Positions 34,254 to 42,738 are shown, numbered from the stretch's first letter. The stretch: 64,000 bases of DNA from Planctomycetota bacterium (GCA_024280885.1 JAJRPF010000048.1:124001-188000); one strand, 5' to 3'. The notes: generated by a model from the sequence alone, not told the origin. A program made the numbers and translations.

Positions 34254-35121
34254 CGAGACCCGCGTCGCGGAGGATGTACTCGATGACGGCGTCCTCGTGA
34301 TGGGGGCCGATCGTCTCGCAGGCCACGTCGATCAGCTCTTGGTCGGCGTTCGCGACCGCGATCCGTCGGTGCGCCACGTCGAAGAGCGGCAGGTCGCCGG
34401 TCGTGTCCCCGAAGACGACGATCTCGTGGTCGCTGAACTCGTGCCGCTCGAGGAGATCCCGGACGCCGTTGTCCTTGCCCGCGTCGGTTGCGTGCGCCGT
34501 GAGCCAGCGCCAGCCGGGCGAGTAGGCGTTGTCGTAGACGTGGATGGTCATCGCGTCCGGGTGCTCGTCGCGCAGCGCGGCGGCCACCGCGTCCGTGACG
34601 TCGGGTTGCGCCATGACGGTGACGCACGTCACCTGCTCGTCGAAGACCGACGTGAGGTCGCCGACACGTCGCAAGCGCGGATCCATGGCTGCGACGCGAT
34701 CGTCGAGATACCACTGCATCCCGCCGTTCGTGACGACGTCGTAGGACACGTGGTCGCGCGTTCCCGTCGTGGTCGAAATCCAGGCCGACGTGCCGTGTTG
34801 TTTCGCGGTGTCGAGGACGGCCAGGGCAGCGCCCGACGTCATCGCACGCACGCGCAGGTGCGTGCGCGTCACCATGTCGGTGAGGAGCGCCCCGTGCTGC
34901 GCGATCACGGGTAGCGTGAGCCGCAAGTCGCCCAGGATCTCACGGATCGAGTGGGGGTTGCGCGCCGTCGCGATCGTGAACGGCACGTCGGCCGCCAGCA
35001 ACCGCTCAAGCCCCGCGCGCGTCGCCGCCGAGAGTCGCGCGTCCGGATCGAGGAGCGTGCCGTCGAGATCCGTGATGTAGAGCCGCGGCGCGTTGTCGTC
35101 GCTGGACGTGCGCCGCGTCAT
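34246..35121 (-). CDS. HAD-superfamily (IIB-type) phosphatase
   Basis: 291 residues. Motif I ITDLDGTLLDPD (two Asp, nucleophile and acid/base) near the N-terminus, a Cof-type cap region, motif III Lys in DAGKDNGVRDLL, and motif IV VVFGDTTGDLPLF. The IIB cap suggests a sugar-phosphate or mannosyl-/sucrose-phosphate phosphatase-like substrate. The ATG at 35121 overlaps the stop of the upstream gene (ATGA), fixing the start. Overlap with the hydrolase downstream makes a tightly coupled operon of three unrelated small enzymes. Confidence 0.88.
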   Translation of the reverse strand: MTRRTSSDDNAPRLYITDLDGTLLDPDARLSAATRAGLERLLAADVPFTIATARNPHSIREILGDLRLTLPVIAQHGALLTDMVTRTHLRVRAMTSGAALAVLDTAKQHGTSAWISTTTGTRDHVSYDVVTNGGMQWYLDDRVAAMDPRLRRVGDLTSVFDEQVTCVTVMAQPDVTDAVAAALRDEHPDAMTIHVYDNAYSPGWRWLTAHATDAGKDNGVRDLLERHEFSDHEIVVFGDTTGDLPLFDVAHRRIAVANADQELIDVACETIGPHHEDAVIEYILRDAGLDV

Positions 35122-35591
35122 TTCCGCTCCACGCGCTCCACGAATTTGCGGATCGTGTAGACGCCACCCGTGCGGCCCCACCAAACGAAGGCGGCGTCGC
35201 CCGTTGCGGCGATGGCGGCCGCGGCGCGCGCCAGCAACCGGCGCCCCTCGCGCCCGCCCGCGCGTCCGGGCTCGGAGACCGAGAGGAAGATGTGTGTCAC
35301 ATGCTCGCGGAACGGGCCCGAGTTCTTGCCGTCGCCGATCGTCCACGGGAAGTGCGCGCCACCGACGACTGCCTCGCCTTCGCGGAATTCCCAGACTTTC
35401 TCGGCGTTCGCATCGTCGGTCGTGGGCTCGCGGCGCGATACGACGAGCTTCGGCGCATGCCGGTCGAACCATCCCTGGAGCACGGCATCGGGCGGGATCG
35501 AGCCGGACTGGAGCGCGACCGCGGCCCACGCGTTGGGCTCGCCGACTCGCGTCGGCGTCGTCAGATCCAGTGCGCTCGTCGGCTCGGCCAT
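35118..35591 (-). CDS. Protein of unknown function, first gene of HAD/hydrolase operon
   Basis: 157 residues from ATG 35591; a longer in-frame start at 35729 was rejected because the extra 46 residues are Arg/Ser-rich. No signal peptide or membrane segment. Visible are VGGAHFPWTIGDGKNSGPFREHVTHIFLSV, an Ala-rich helix with Arg ends and a final GGVYTIRKFVERVERK. I do not recognise the family. It overlaps the HAD gene (ATGA), which implies coupled translation and a shared role. Confidence 0.6.
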   Translation of the reverse strand: MAEPTSALDLTTPTRVGEPNAWAAVALQSGSIPPDAVLQGWFDRHAPKLVVSRREPTTDDANAEKVWEFREGEAVVGGAHFPWTIGDGKNSGPFREHVTHIFLSVSEPGRAGGREGRRLLARAAAAIAATGDAAFVWWGRTGGVYTIRKFVERVERK

Positions 35592-35707
35592 CGCCGGAAA
35601 ACTACCTCGATCAGGGCCGTGCCCGGCAGACGGAAATGACCCGCTCGCGAACTCTCGGCGCGCAAGTGCGTCCAAGGGCGCGGAAGACCTGACCAGGAGA
35701 GCGACCG

Positions 35708-36292
35708 ATGACCGATGCGAACCAGACACTGAACCGGATCGAAGTAGCGAGCCCCTGCACGCAATCGTGGGACGCCATGACCGGCGATACCAAGCGTCGC
35801 TTCTGCGGCGAGTGCCGCCTGCATGTGCATAACCTCTCGGCGATGACGCAGACGGAGGCGAGCGCGCTTCTCGGCGATGCAGATGGTCAGTTGTGCGTTC
35901 GTTTCTTCCGGCGCGCCGACGGCACGGTGCTCACCCAGGACTGCGTTCCGGTGCGCGAGAAGCTGCGCCGCCGCCTCCGCCGATTGCGCGTCGCGGCGGC
36001 CGCGATCTTCGGGTTCCTGGGCCCCCTCGGCCTCGCCGCGTGCGGAGCGGGCGGCGGTGCGACAGACAACGCCCCCGATCCGGCGCTCCCGGCCACGATG
36101 GGTGAGCCACTCATGGGGGATGTCATGGTTCTGGAGGAAGTCGTGCCAGCTCAGGACGGCGGCGCCAACGAGAGCGAATGCGAGACTAACGTGTCGGGCG
36201 ACGGTGTGACGCCCGACGACGAGACCGGCGCAATCGACACCATCGACGACCCGCTCCCGCGCGAACTCCTCGGACGCATCCAGATCCGTTGA
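35708..36292 (+). CDS. Anchored protein with N-terminal Cys/His motif (unnamed family)
   Basis: 194 residues, ATG 35708 with AGGAG eight bases before. The N-terminal ~60 residues carry SPCTQSWDAMTG...RRFCGECRLHVHNLSAMT: Cys17, Cys33, Cys36 and His39/His41, a metal-site pattern I know as recurring in uncharacterised planctomycetal and acidobacterial proteins. A single hydrophobic segment (about 93-110, AAAIFGFLGPLGLAACG) precedes an acidic, Glu/Asp/Pro tail. The N-terminus lacks a signal peptide and so should stay in the cytoplasm, with the tail outside. Function unknown. Confidence 0.7.
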   Translation: MTDANQTLNRIEVASPCTQSWDAMTGDTKRRFCGECRLHVHNLSAMTQTEASALLGDADGQLCVRFFRRADGTVLTQDCVPVREKLRRRLRRLRVAAAAIFGFLGPLGLAACGAGGGATDNAPDPALPATMGEPLMGDVMVLEEVVPAQDGGANESECETNVSGDGVTPDDETGAIDTIDDPLPRELLGRIQIR

Positions 36293-36308
36293 ACGGGGGA
36301 GATACGGA

Positions 36309-36329
36309 GCCCGATACGGAGCCAGGACA
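36309..36329 (+). repeat. 21-base inverted repeat, left copy
   Basis: Identical to the reverse complement of 37492-37512. It overlaps the left arm of the 36313-36412 hairpin. The two copies enclose vapC, vapB, the orphan DUF433 gene and the start of the DUF5615 remnant. Confidence 0.85.
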
Positions 36330-36412
36330 ACTTCGGCGGAGTTCGGAGCAGAGCCGTCGCACTTGCGTTGCCCGTGATCCGAACTCCGCCGAAGTTGTCC
36401 TGGCTCCGTATC
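36313..36412. repeat. Perfect 35-base hairpin (REP-like)
   Basis: Arms 36313-36347 and 36378-36412 are perfect reverse complements, with a 30-base loop. The right arm abuts the vapC stop codon, so it may also act as the transcription end for vapC and the convergent Cys/His-protein gene. Arm and loop sizes match 4926-5032. Confidence 0.9.
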
Positions 36413-36816
36413 TATCCACTCTCCCAGTCTTCAACGCGGAGCCCGACCACCCGGTTGAACTCGCGCGTGTTCCGGGTGATGACGACGAGATCGTGCGCCA
36501 GCGCCGTCGCCGCGATCATGATGTCGTTGCCACCGATCGGAGTCCCGCGCGCGGCGAGTTCCGCTCGGATACGACCGTAGTGCTCCGCGGCCCGAGTGTC
36601 GAACGGGAGGGACGGAAGCGGTTCGAGGAAGCGCGTGAGCGTGCGCAGGTTGTGAGCTACGCGCGTACTGTGGCGCGTGCCGTAGAGCAGTTCGGCTTCC
36701 GTCACAGAGCTGATCGCGAAATCCGCCGGTGCGCAACCGGCCACGCGTGCCGCGAGGCAGACCGAAGACCCGTTCAGGAGCGCGATACAAGCGTTCGTGT
36801 CGAGCAGGTTTCTCAT
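36412..36816 (-). CDS. vapC: PIN-domain toxin, VapC family
   Basis: 134 residues with the PIN acid set: Asp6 in LLDTNACIALL, Glu in SVTEAELLYG, Asp in GNDIMIAATAL and the terminal DLVVITRNTREFNRV segment (Asn replaces the last Asp). These residues bind Mg for RNA cleavage, usually of initiator tRNA or rRNA. Paired with the VapB-type gene 52 bases upstream. Its stop codon lies at the edge of a perfect hairpin. Toxin activity is family inference. Confidence 0.9.
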   Translation of the reverse strand: MRNLLDTNACIALLNGSSVCLAARVAGCAPADFAISSVTEAELLYGTRHSTRVAHNLRTLTRFLEPLPSLPFDTRAAEHYGRIRAELAARGTPIGGNDIMIAATALAHDLVVITRNTREFNRVVGLRVEDWESG

Positions 36817-36868
36817 GCGCGCGTCCGGGCCGCGCGAGGTGTGGGTGTCCCGGACTGTGTGGGTGTCA

Positions 36869-37093
36869 TCACAGCGGATCCCGTTCCTCAAGGTCGCCCT
36901 GATCCGGACGCTCGAGCGGATCGCCCTGCCACCCGCCGACCACGTCCTCGAAGAAGTTCGCGGGCCATCCGGCAGAGACCTCGCGGCCGACGATCTCCGC
37001 GAGGAGGCGCGAGAGCGGCATGCTCCGAGCACGCGCGCGCTCCCGGAGCGTTGAAGCGATCTCGTCGGGCACGTAGAAGTGAAGCTGAGGCAT
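36869..37093 (-). CDS. VapB-type antitoxin
   Basis: 74 residues from ATG 37093. Short N-terminal strand (QLHFYVPDEIASTLRERAR) followed by helices (SMPLSRLLAEIVGREV) fits a ribbon-helix-helix DNA-binding domain. The C-terminus (GGWQGDPLERPDQGD) would wrap the toxin. The upstream sequence (37094-37125) is a rare AT-rich island containing ATAGC and GCTAT 11 bases apart, a possible autorepressor site. Divergent from the DUF433 gene across 132 bases. Confidence 0.8.
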   Translation of the reverse strand: MPQLHFYVPDEIASTLRERARARSMPLSRLLAEIVGREVSAGWPANFFEDVVGGWQGDPLERPDQGDLEERDPL

Positions 37094-37225
37094 GTGACGA
37101 ATATAGCACATAGTGTCGGCTATTCGCTACGACTCGCGCGCGCCACCGACCCCCCGTGGGCATTCGGCGCTCTCGCGAAGACGGAGCGCGCAGCAGGAGA
37201 AGCGCCAAGCGGGTACACTCAGTCA

Positions 37226-37444
37226 ATGAAGTTCGATCGGATCACCTTCGATACTGAGATTCTCGGCGGGCGCGCATGCATTCGCGGGATGCGCATCCCC
37301 GTGTCCGTCATCGTGGGACAACTTGCGCACGGCGCCGCGGTGGACGAGATCCTCGCGGACTACCCCGATCTTGAGAGCGCAGACGTCACGCAGGCGCTGG
37401 AATACGCAGCCTGGATCGCGTCCGAGCAAGTCGTCGTCGGGTAG
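37226..37444 (+). CDS. DUF433 antitoxin-type protein, partner truncated
   Basis: 72 residues and canonical: RITFDTEILGGRACIRGMRIPVSVIVGQL, then DEILADYPDLESADVTQALEYAAW. The phrase GGxxCIRGxRIPV defines DUF433. Its normal partner DUF5615 should follow; instead only its first ~10 residues survive (37450). The Shine-Dalgarno for that partner (GGAG) lies at the end of this gene, as in intact pairs. An antitoxin without toxin could still repress its own promoter or neutralise the intact toxin at 22403. Confidence 0.9.
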   Translation: MKFDRITFDTEILGGRACIRGMRIPVSVIVGQLAHGAAVDEILADYPDLESADVTQALEYAAWIASEQVVVG

Positions 37445-37449
37445 GAGCG

Positions 37450-37539
37450 ATGCTTCGCATTCTCGTTGAGGTCGGCTCGCTGACATGGGCGTGTCCTGGC
37501 TCCGTATCGGGCCGTCACGTTCGCCTTCAGTCGCGCTGA
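37450..37539 (+). pseudogene. Truncated DUF5615 toxin remnant
   Basis: ATG 37450 follows the DUF433 stop by five bases and begins MLRILVEVGS, close to the MKILVDEN start of DUF5615 proteins. The frame then enters the repeat sequence at 37492-37512 and ends at TGA 37539 after 29 codons. The rest of the ~110-residue domain is missing, so a mobile repeat or deletion apparently replaced it. Confidence 0.65.
37492..37512 (+). repeat. 21-base inverted repeat, right copy
   Basis: TGTCCTGGCTCCGTATCGGG plus C; reverse complement of 36309-36329 without mismatch. It marks the point where the DUF5615 frame is lost. Confidence 0.85.
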
Positions 37540-38018
37540 CCGAGTGCCGCCAGGGCGGCGTCGGTGAGTCGGTACGTCGTCCAGCCGTCCATCGGTTCGG
37601 CGCCGAGGCGGCGGTAGAAGTCGATGGCGAGTTGGTTCCAGTCGAGCACGGCCCATTCCACGCGCGCGTAGTTGCGTTCGACGGCAATCGCCGCGATGCG
37701 TCGGAGCAGTGCCGCTCCGGCTCCGCGGCCGCGGTGCTCCGGCGGGACGAAGAGATCCTCCAGCCAGAGCCCCGGGCGGCCCTTCCACGTCGAATACGTC
37801 GAGAAGAAGAGCGCGAAGCCAATTGGGCCGTCTTGCGTGTCCGCGATGAGGCACTCGAAGGGCGGGCTTTCCGACTCCATCTGCGTACGCAGTGTGTCGG
37901 CGGTCACCTCGACGGCGTCGGGTTCCTTCTCGTAGTCGGCCAGCGCCTGGATGAAGCGCAGGATGGTCGCGGCGTCGTCGCTCGTCGCGGGACGGATCGT
38001 GAAGTCGCTCATACGCAC
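37527..38018 (-). CDS. GNAT family N-acetyltransferase
   Basis: 163 residues (GTG 38018; an ATG two codons later is possible). Acetyl-CoA motif A in LWLEDLFVPPEHRGRGAGAALL (R-G-x-G-x-A variant) and motif B in ARVEWAVLDWNQLAIDFYRRLGA. The pattern including LEDLFV and WNxxAIDFY is that of the diamine/thialysine acetyltransferase-like GNATs. It starts four bases after the DUF2063 stop, so it is the third gene of the MNIO operon. Whether it acetylates the modified peptide or only shares the transcript is unknown. Its 3' end overlaps the DUF5615 remnant on the other strand. Confidence 0.9.
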   Translation of the reverse strand: MRMSDFTIRPATSDDAATILRFIQALADYEKEPDAVEVTADTLRTQMESESPPFECLIADTQDGPIGFALFFSTYSTWKGRPGLWLEDLFVPPEHRGRGAGAALLRRIAAIAVERNYARVEWAVLDWNQLAIDFYRRLGAEPMDGWTTYRLTDAALAALGQRD

Positions 38019-38022
38019 TCGC

Positions 38023-38901
38023 TCATACCAGGCGAAAGTAGCCGGTCGCGAGCCCTGTGAACACCGCCGACGCGAAGGTCGTCAATTTCCACGTGTCGTC
38101 GTTCGTGGCGAGGTCGGCCGGAAGGTCGCCGATCCACTGCCCGGCGAGTTCCTCGACGAGCATCTCCTCGCCGACGGGCGCGCGCTCGCCGACGCGGAAC
38201 GGGGCTTCGTCGAGCAGCGTGAATACAGCCTCCAGCGTGCGTGGATCACGCGAGACCGCAACGCGTTCCGCGCCGGTCAACTCGCCCGGCGCGTACGGAA
38301 TGCGATGCTCCATCCGGTGCTGCATGACGGTGCACGGGTGGTCGAGGCGCAGGAACGCCGCCGATGGCGCGCGCAGGATCCGGAGTGCCAGGAAGTCGTC
38401 GACCGCGGCCGTCTGGAGCGCCTCGAGTTCGGTCTCGGTTGGCGACGTGCCCGGGTCGTCGAAGTGGTAGAGCGCCTCCAACTCCGCGCGTTCGAGTCGC
38501 ATGAGGTCCGGGATCTCGGGACGCGCCTCGATGATCGCGGGCCAGTGCTCGAGGAAGTACCCCCGGAAGACGTCCGCGATGTGGCGCGTGCTGTGATTCC
38601 CGGCCGGGGCGACTTGCAGGTACTTGCGGATGATCTCGTGCACGCTCTCGGGCCAGCCGATGCGCGCGTCGTTGGACGCGATGTCGGCCGCCATGACGCG
38701 AAACGTCATCGTGTACGCGAAGCGGATCATCGACATGTAGTTGCCGCGCACGAGCTGGTGGTACACGGCCAGGCGCTCGGGGGCGATGGCGAGCGCTTCG
38801 TCGCCGGGGTCCGTGCCGCCGGTGACGAAGAGCCGGTCGGCAAAGCGACTCAGCGTCGCGGCGTACGTCGCGTCCGTGTTGCCCGTATCGCGGGTGCTCA
38901 C
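38023..38901 (-). CDS. DUF2063 protein, partner of MNIO peptide-modifying enzyme
   Basis: 292 residues. N-terminal DUF2063-type helical domain (LSRFADRLFVTGG...IAPERLAVYHQLVRGNYMSMIRFAYTMTFRVM, VHEIIRKYLQVAP, HIADVFRGYFLEHWP, IPDLMRLERAELEALYHFDD), as in BufC/HvfC/MbnC proteins. These bind the leader of the precursor peptide and hold it to the DUF692 enzyme. The C-terminal part resembles the longer family members (LRLDHPCTVMQHR...). Its ATG overlaps the MNIO stop by four bases, the typical gene order. No precursor gene sits next to it. Confidence 0.9.
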   Translation of the reverse strand: MSTRDTGNTDATYAATLSRFADRLFVTGGTDPGDEALAIAPERLAVYHQLVRGNYMSMIRFAYTMTFRVMAADIASNDARIGWPESVHEIIRKYLQVAPAGNHSTRHIADVFRGYFLEHWPAIIEARPEIPDLMRLERAELEALYHFDDPGTSPTETELEALQTAAVDDFLALRILRAPSAAFLRLDHPCTVMQHRMEHRIPYAPGELTGAERVAVSRDPRTLEAVFTLLDEAPFRVGERAPVGEEMLVEELAGQWIGDLPADLATNDDTWKLTTFASAVFTGLATGYFRLV

Positions 38902-39764
38902 GACGCCGCCACCACCGCCGCGCCCGTGACGTCGTCGTAGATGACGCGCGCCGACGCGGCCTCTTCGAGCAATCTTCCGAGCGAGGGGATGTTGCTATCC
39001 CATTCGAGCAGCACCGTGGTGGGGCCGGTGTGCTCGAGCGCCTCGCGGAAGAGCGCCCAGACCTCGTCGCGGACCGGTGCGCCGTGGGTGTCCACCACCA
39101 CATGCCCGCGGTCGTCGTGCCCTGCCATGTGCATCTGTCCGACGCGGTCTGGGTCGATGGCGGTGATGAACGCGCTCGGGTCGGTGCCGTGGTTGCGGAA
39201 GTTCACATAGACGTTGTTGACGTCGAGTAGCAGTCCGCAATCTGCCTCTTCGAGCACGGCGTTGGTGAACTCCGCCTCGCTCATCTCGGGGTCCGGGAGG
39301 ATCGTGTACGTGCTGATGTTCTCGACCAGAAACGGCACGTCGAGGAAGTCGCGCACCTCGCGAATGCGCGCGGCGGTGTGGCGCACGCAGGCCTCGGTGA
39401 ATGGCAGCGGCAGCAGGTCGTTGCTCGAGCGTCCGTCCGCTCGATTCCAGCAGAGGTGGTCACTCGCCCAGAGTGCCCCCGTCTCCTCGATCAGTGTCTT
39501 GAGGCGCTGCAAGTACACCCGATCCAGTTCAGCGACCGAGCCGATCCCCAGGCCGACTCCGTGGCTCACTGTCGGGTAGCGCTCGGCGACGGCCAGCAGG
39601 TTGCGGCGGGCCTTGCCACCCCGGTCCATGTAGTTCTCCGGGCAGAACTCGAAGAAGGGCAGGTCGGGAGTCTCCGCGATCACCTGTTCGATGTGCGGGC
39701 GCCGCAGGCCGACGCCGACGCCGAGTGGCTGAAGCCCGTAGTTGCGGCCCGTGTTTGCGCTCAT
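38898..39764 (-). CDS. DUF692 multinuclear non-haem iron oxidase (MNIO)
   Basis: 288 residues from ATG 39764. All family landmarks are present: FFEFCPENYM, TVSHGVGLGIGS (His68), WASDHLCW (His103), LVENIST (Glu149), CGLLLDVNNVYVNFRNHG (Asn184, His192), QMHMAGH (His212, His216), VDTHGAP (His227) and LLEWDSNIP (Glu254). In MbnB-like enzymes such His/Glu/Asn residues bind two or three irons that oxidise peptide cysteines to oxazolone/thioamide, thiooxazole or related groups. The substrate is not encoded nearby; the EKSC-repeat lipoprotein at 9187 is a candidate. It is first of three co-directional, tightly packed genes (MNIO, DUF2063, GNAT). Confidence 0.93.
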   Translation of the reverse strand: MSANTGRNYGLQPLGVGVGLRRPHIEQVIAETPDLPFFEFCPENYMDRGGKARRNLLAVAERYPTVSHGVGLGIGSVAELDRVYLQRLKTLIEETGALWASDHLCWNRADGRSSNDLLPLPFTEACVRHTAARIREVRDFLDVPFLVENISTYTILPDPEMSEAEFTNAVLEEADCGLLLDVNNVYVNFRNHGTDPSAFITAIDPDRVGQMHMAGHDDRGHVVVDTHGAPVRDEVWALFREALEHTGPTTVLLEWDSNIPSLGRLLEEAASARVIYDDVTGAAVVAAS

Positions 39765-39937
39765 CCGTGCATCTCCGATCGTTCCGCCCGCGCGTATCTC
39801 CGAATTCGATCGCATCTGAGGCTAAACTGAGAGGTCCCTTGACGTGCAGGCGATCAGGTCCCCGCCGATCGCTGCGCCAACCCGTCTGGACCCATCATCG
39901 CGGGGACCTCGTCGGAAACACGAAAGCGGATCTGGAT

Positions 39938-41224
<1,287 letters not shown>

Positions 41225-41380
41225 TCGCCTCTGGTTCGTCGGGCCGCTCCGGTTGCTTGGGCCCGTTCAACTTGTCCGGCGGAGGCGCCGCTCTCCGTCG
41301 TCGCAGGATTGCCGCCGCGTGGGGCACTGGGCGTGCCGCGGTTCTCCATCCGCAGCGTGGAGAACCCGTATTCCGACTTG

Positions 41381-41404
41381 ATTAGTCAGCATATTCTGAC
41401 TAAT
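41381..41404. promoter_or_regulatory. Palindromic operator before the Phd/PIN pair
   Basis: A perfect 9-base inverted repeat, ATTAGTCAG / CTGACTAAT, six bases apart, centred ~23 bases before the antitoxin ATG (41416) in an otherwise GC-rich area. A further half-site, CTGGTCAGAT, lies at 41405-41414. Position and symmetry fit autorepression by the antitoxin. A poor -35/-10 pair (TTGATT at 41379, TAATCT at 41401) may overlap it. Confidence 0.7.
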
Positions 41405-41415
41405 CTGGTCAGATC

Positions 41416-41754
41416 ATGCGAAGGATCAGCGTTTCCGAGGCCAAAGCCAAGCTCAGCGAGTTGTTGCGCTGCGCCGAGCAGGGCGAGACCGTCCTGATCG
41501 TTCGGCACGGGCGAGCGGTCGCACGATTGACGCCACCGAGCCCGTGGCCGGATGGTGCGAGCGAAGACGGTGCGAGCGACGAACTCGTTCAGACCGTAGA
41601 CCTCGACGCGCTGGAGCGGGCCGGGACGGTTCGGCGTCCCCCGAAGTTGCCGGACACGGATCTCCTCGAGCGCCCCGAGTTGGCGCTTCCATGCACCGAT
41701 GGTCTGCTCGATGCGATGCTCCGCGACGTGGAAGCAGATCGAGACGAGCGATGA
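41416..41754 (+). CDS. Phd/YefM-type antitoxin
   Basis: 112 residues. The N-terminus RRISVSEAKAKLSELLRCAEQGETVLIVRHGRAVARL is the Phd/YefM DNA-binding fold (the phrases SEAKAKLSELL and GETVxIxRHGRxVA are diagnostic). The C-terminal half (SDELVQTVDLDALERAG...) is disordered and would bind toxin. Preceded by a palindromic operator, followed by a coupled mini-ORF and PIN toxin. Longer than the usual ~80-residue Phd proteins. Confidence 0.9.
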   Translation: MRRISVSEAKAKLSELLRCAEQGETVLIVRHGRAVARLTPPSPWPDGASEDGASDELVQTVDLDALERAGTVRRPPKLPDTDLLERPELALPCTDGLLDAMLRDVEADRDER

Positions 41755-41822
41755 TCGCGCCCCAGATCCGCGCGAAGGTCGTCATGGCATCGAGGACGCC
41801 GAAGGACGCGGTGACGGCATGA
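41751..41822 (+). CDS. 23-codon coupling mini-ORF
   Basis: ATG 41751 overlaps the antitoxin TGA (ATGA), runs 23 codons (starting MIAPQIRAKVVMASRT) and its TGA overlaps the toxin ATG at 41819 (again ATGA). The toxin has no evident ribosome-binding site of its own. The peptide resembles nothing I know; a coupling role is proposed in preference to a functional peptide. Confidence 0.55.
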   Translation: MIAPQIRAKVVMASRTPKDAVTA

Positions 41823-42247
41823 GGTTCTGGGACTCGTCGGCCATCGTGCCGCTGCTCGTCGAGGAGACCGGATCGCGGGCCGCCCGCGATCTCTTCGCCT
41901 CTGACGCCGAACTGGTCGTCTGGTGGGCGACTACTGTCGAGTGCATGTCGTCGATCGCCCGCCGCGAGCGCGACGGTACGTCGCCTCCGGTGACGCGCGT
42001 ACTCACCGCGCGACTCCGCGCACTCGCCGCGCGTTGGACGGAAGTCTCGCCATCGGACGCCGTTCGCGCCGACGCGCAGCGCCTGTTGCGCCTCCACGAA
42101 CTCCGCGCCGCCGACGCACTTCAACTCGCGGCGGCCCGCGCTCTCTGCGACGGCTTGCCCGATGGCTTCCCACTTGTCACGGCCGACCGCCGCCTGGCCG
42201 CCGCCGCAACGCGCGAGGGCTTCGACGTTATCGATCCGATCGGCTGA
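41819..42247 (+). CDS. PIN-domain toxin
   Basis: 142 residues. Acid residues of the PIN site: Asp5 in RFWDSSAIVPLLVEE, Glu in WWATTVECMSSIARRE, Asp in ELRAADALQLAAARAL and Asp in LVTADRRLAAAA. That is the typical quartet for a ribonuclease in the VapC/FitB-like group. Partner antitoxin is at 41416. Translation is likely coupled to the 23-codon ORF. It converges with the AAA ATPase remnant 20 bases away. Confidence 0.9.
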   Translation: MRFWDSSAIVPLLVEETGSRAARDLFASDAELVVWWATTVECMSSIARRERDGTSPPVTRVLTARLRALAARWTEVSPSDAVRADAQRLLRLHELRAADALQLAAARALCDGLPDGFPLVTADRRLAAAATREGFDVIDPIG

Positions 42248-42266
42248 GCGGCGCCTTGGCGCGACA

Positions 42267-42738
42267 TCACGCTTCGAGCAGTGGCTCCACGTCGCGTAAG
42301 ACGTGCCGCAGTGCGACGGCGCGAATCTGATCGGCGAGCGGGTACGTCTCGTCGCCAGCGTGAACGACGTCCAGGCGATCCAAGCGCAGGTCGGCGAGTG
42401 CCACACGCACGGACTTCGTGACCCTCGGTGCCGATGTGCGCTTGAACTCGAAGCCGAGACGTGTGCGACCGCGAGTGACGAATAGACCCAACTCGGCGCT
42501 GAACCTCGTCAAGAACGACAAGGCCGCGGAGCGGCTCGAGTGCCAGCATTGGATCCGCGAGTCGGCTCGTCTGCCGCGGATCCTCCAGATCGAAGATCGT
42601 CACGTCGTTCTTGGTGCGGCTTGCAACTTGCCGCGCCAGTGTTGTCTTCCCGGCCTGTCGCGCGCCGAGGATCGCGACGACAGGGAACTGACCCAGGCGG
42701 CGCACCAGGGTCTCGACGTGCGGATTGCGCTTGAGCAT
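42267..42738 (-). pseudogene. Internally deleted AAA ATPase (DUF4143 family)
   Basis: From ATG 42738 the first 82 codons give a proper N-terminus: Walker A in AILGARQAGKTTLARQ and Walker B in LRGLVVLDEVQRR. There the frame breaks, and another frame at once continues with the C-terminal nuclease-like/DUF4143 tail: AELGLFVTRGRTRLGFEFKR, VTKSVRVALADLRLDRLDVVHAG, TYPLADQIRAVAL. Intact relatives are ~380-400 residues, so some 220-250 residues are missing at the junction near 42495. Clearly non-functional. Confidence 0.85.
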
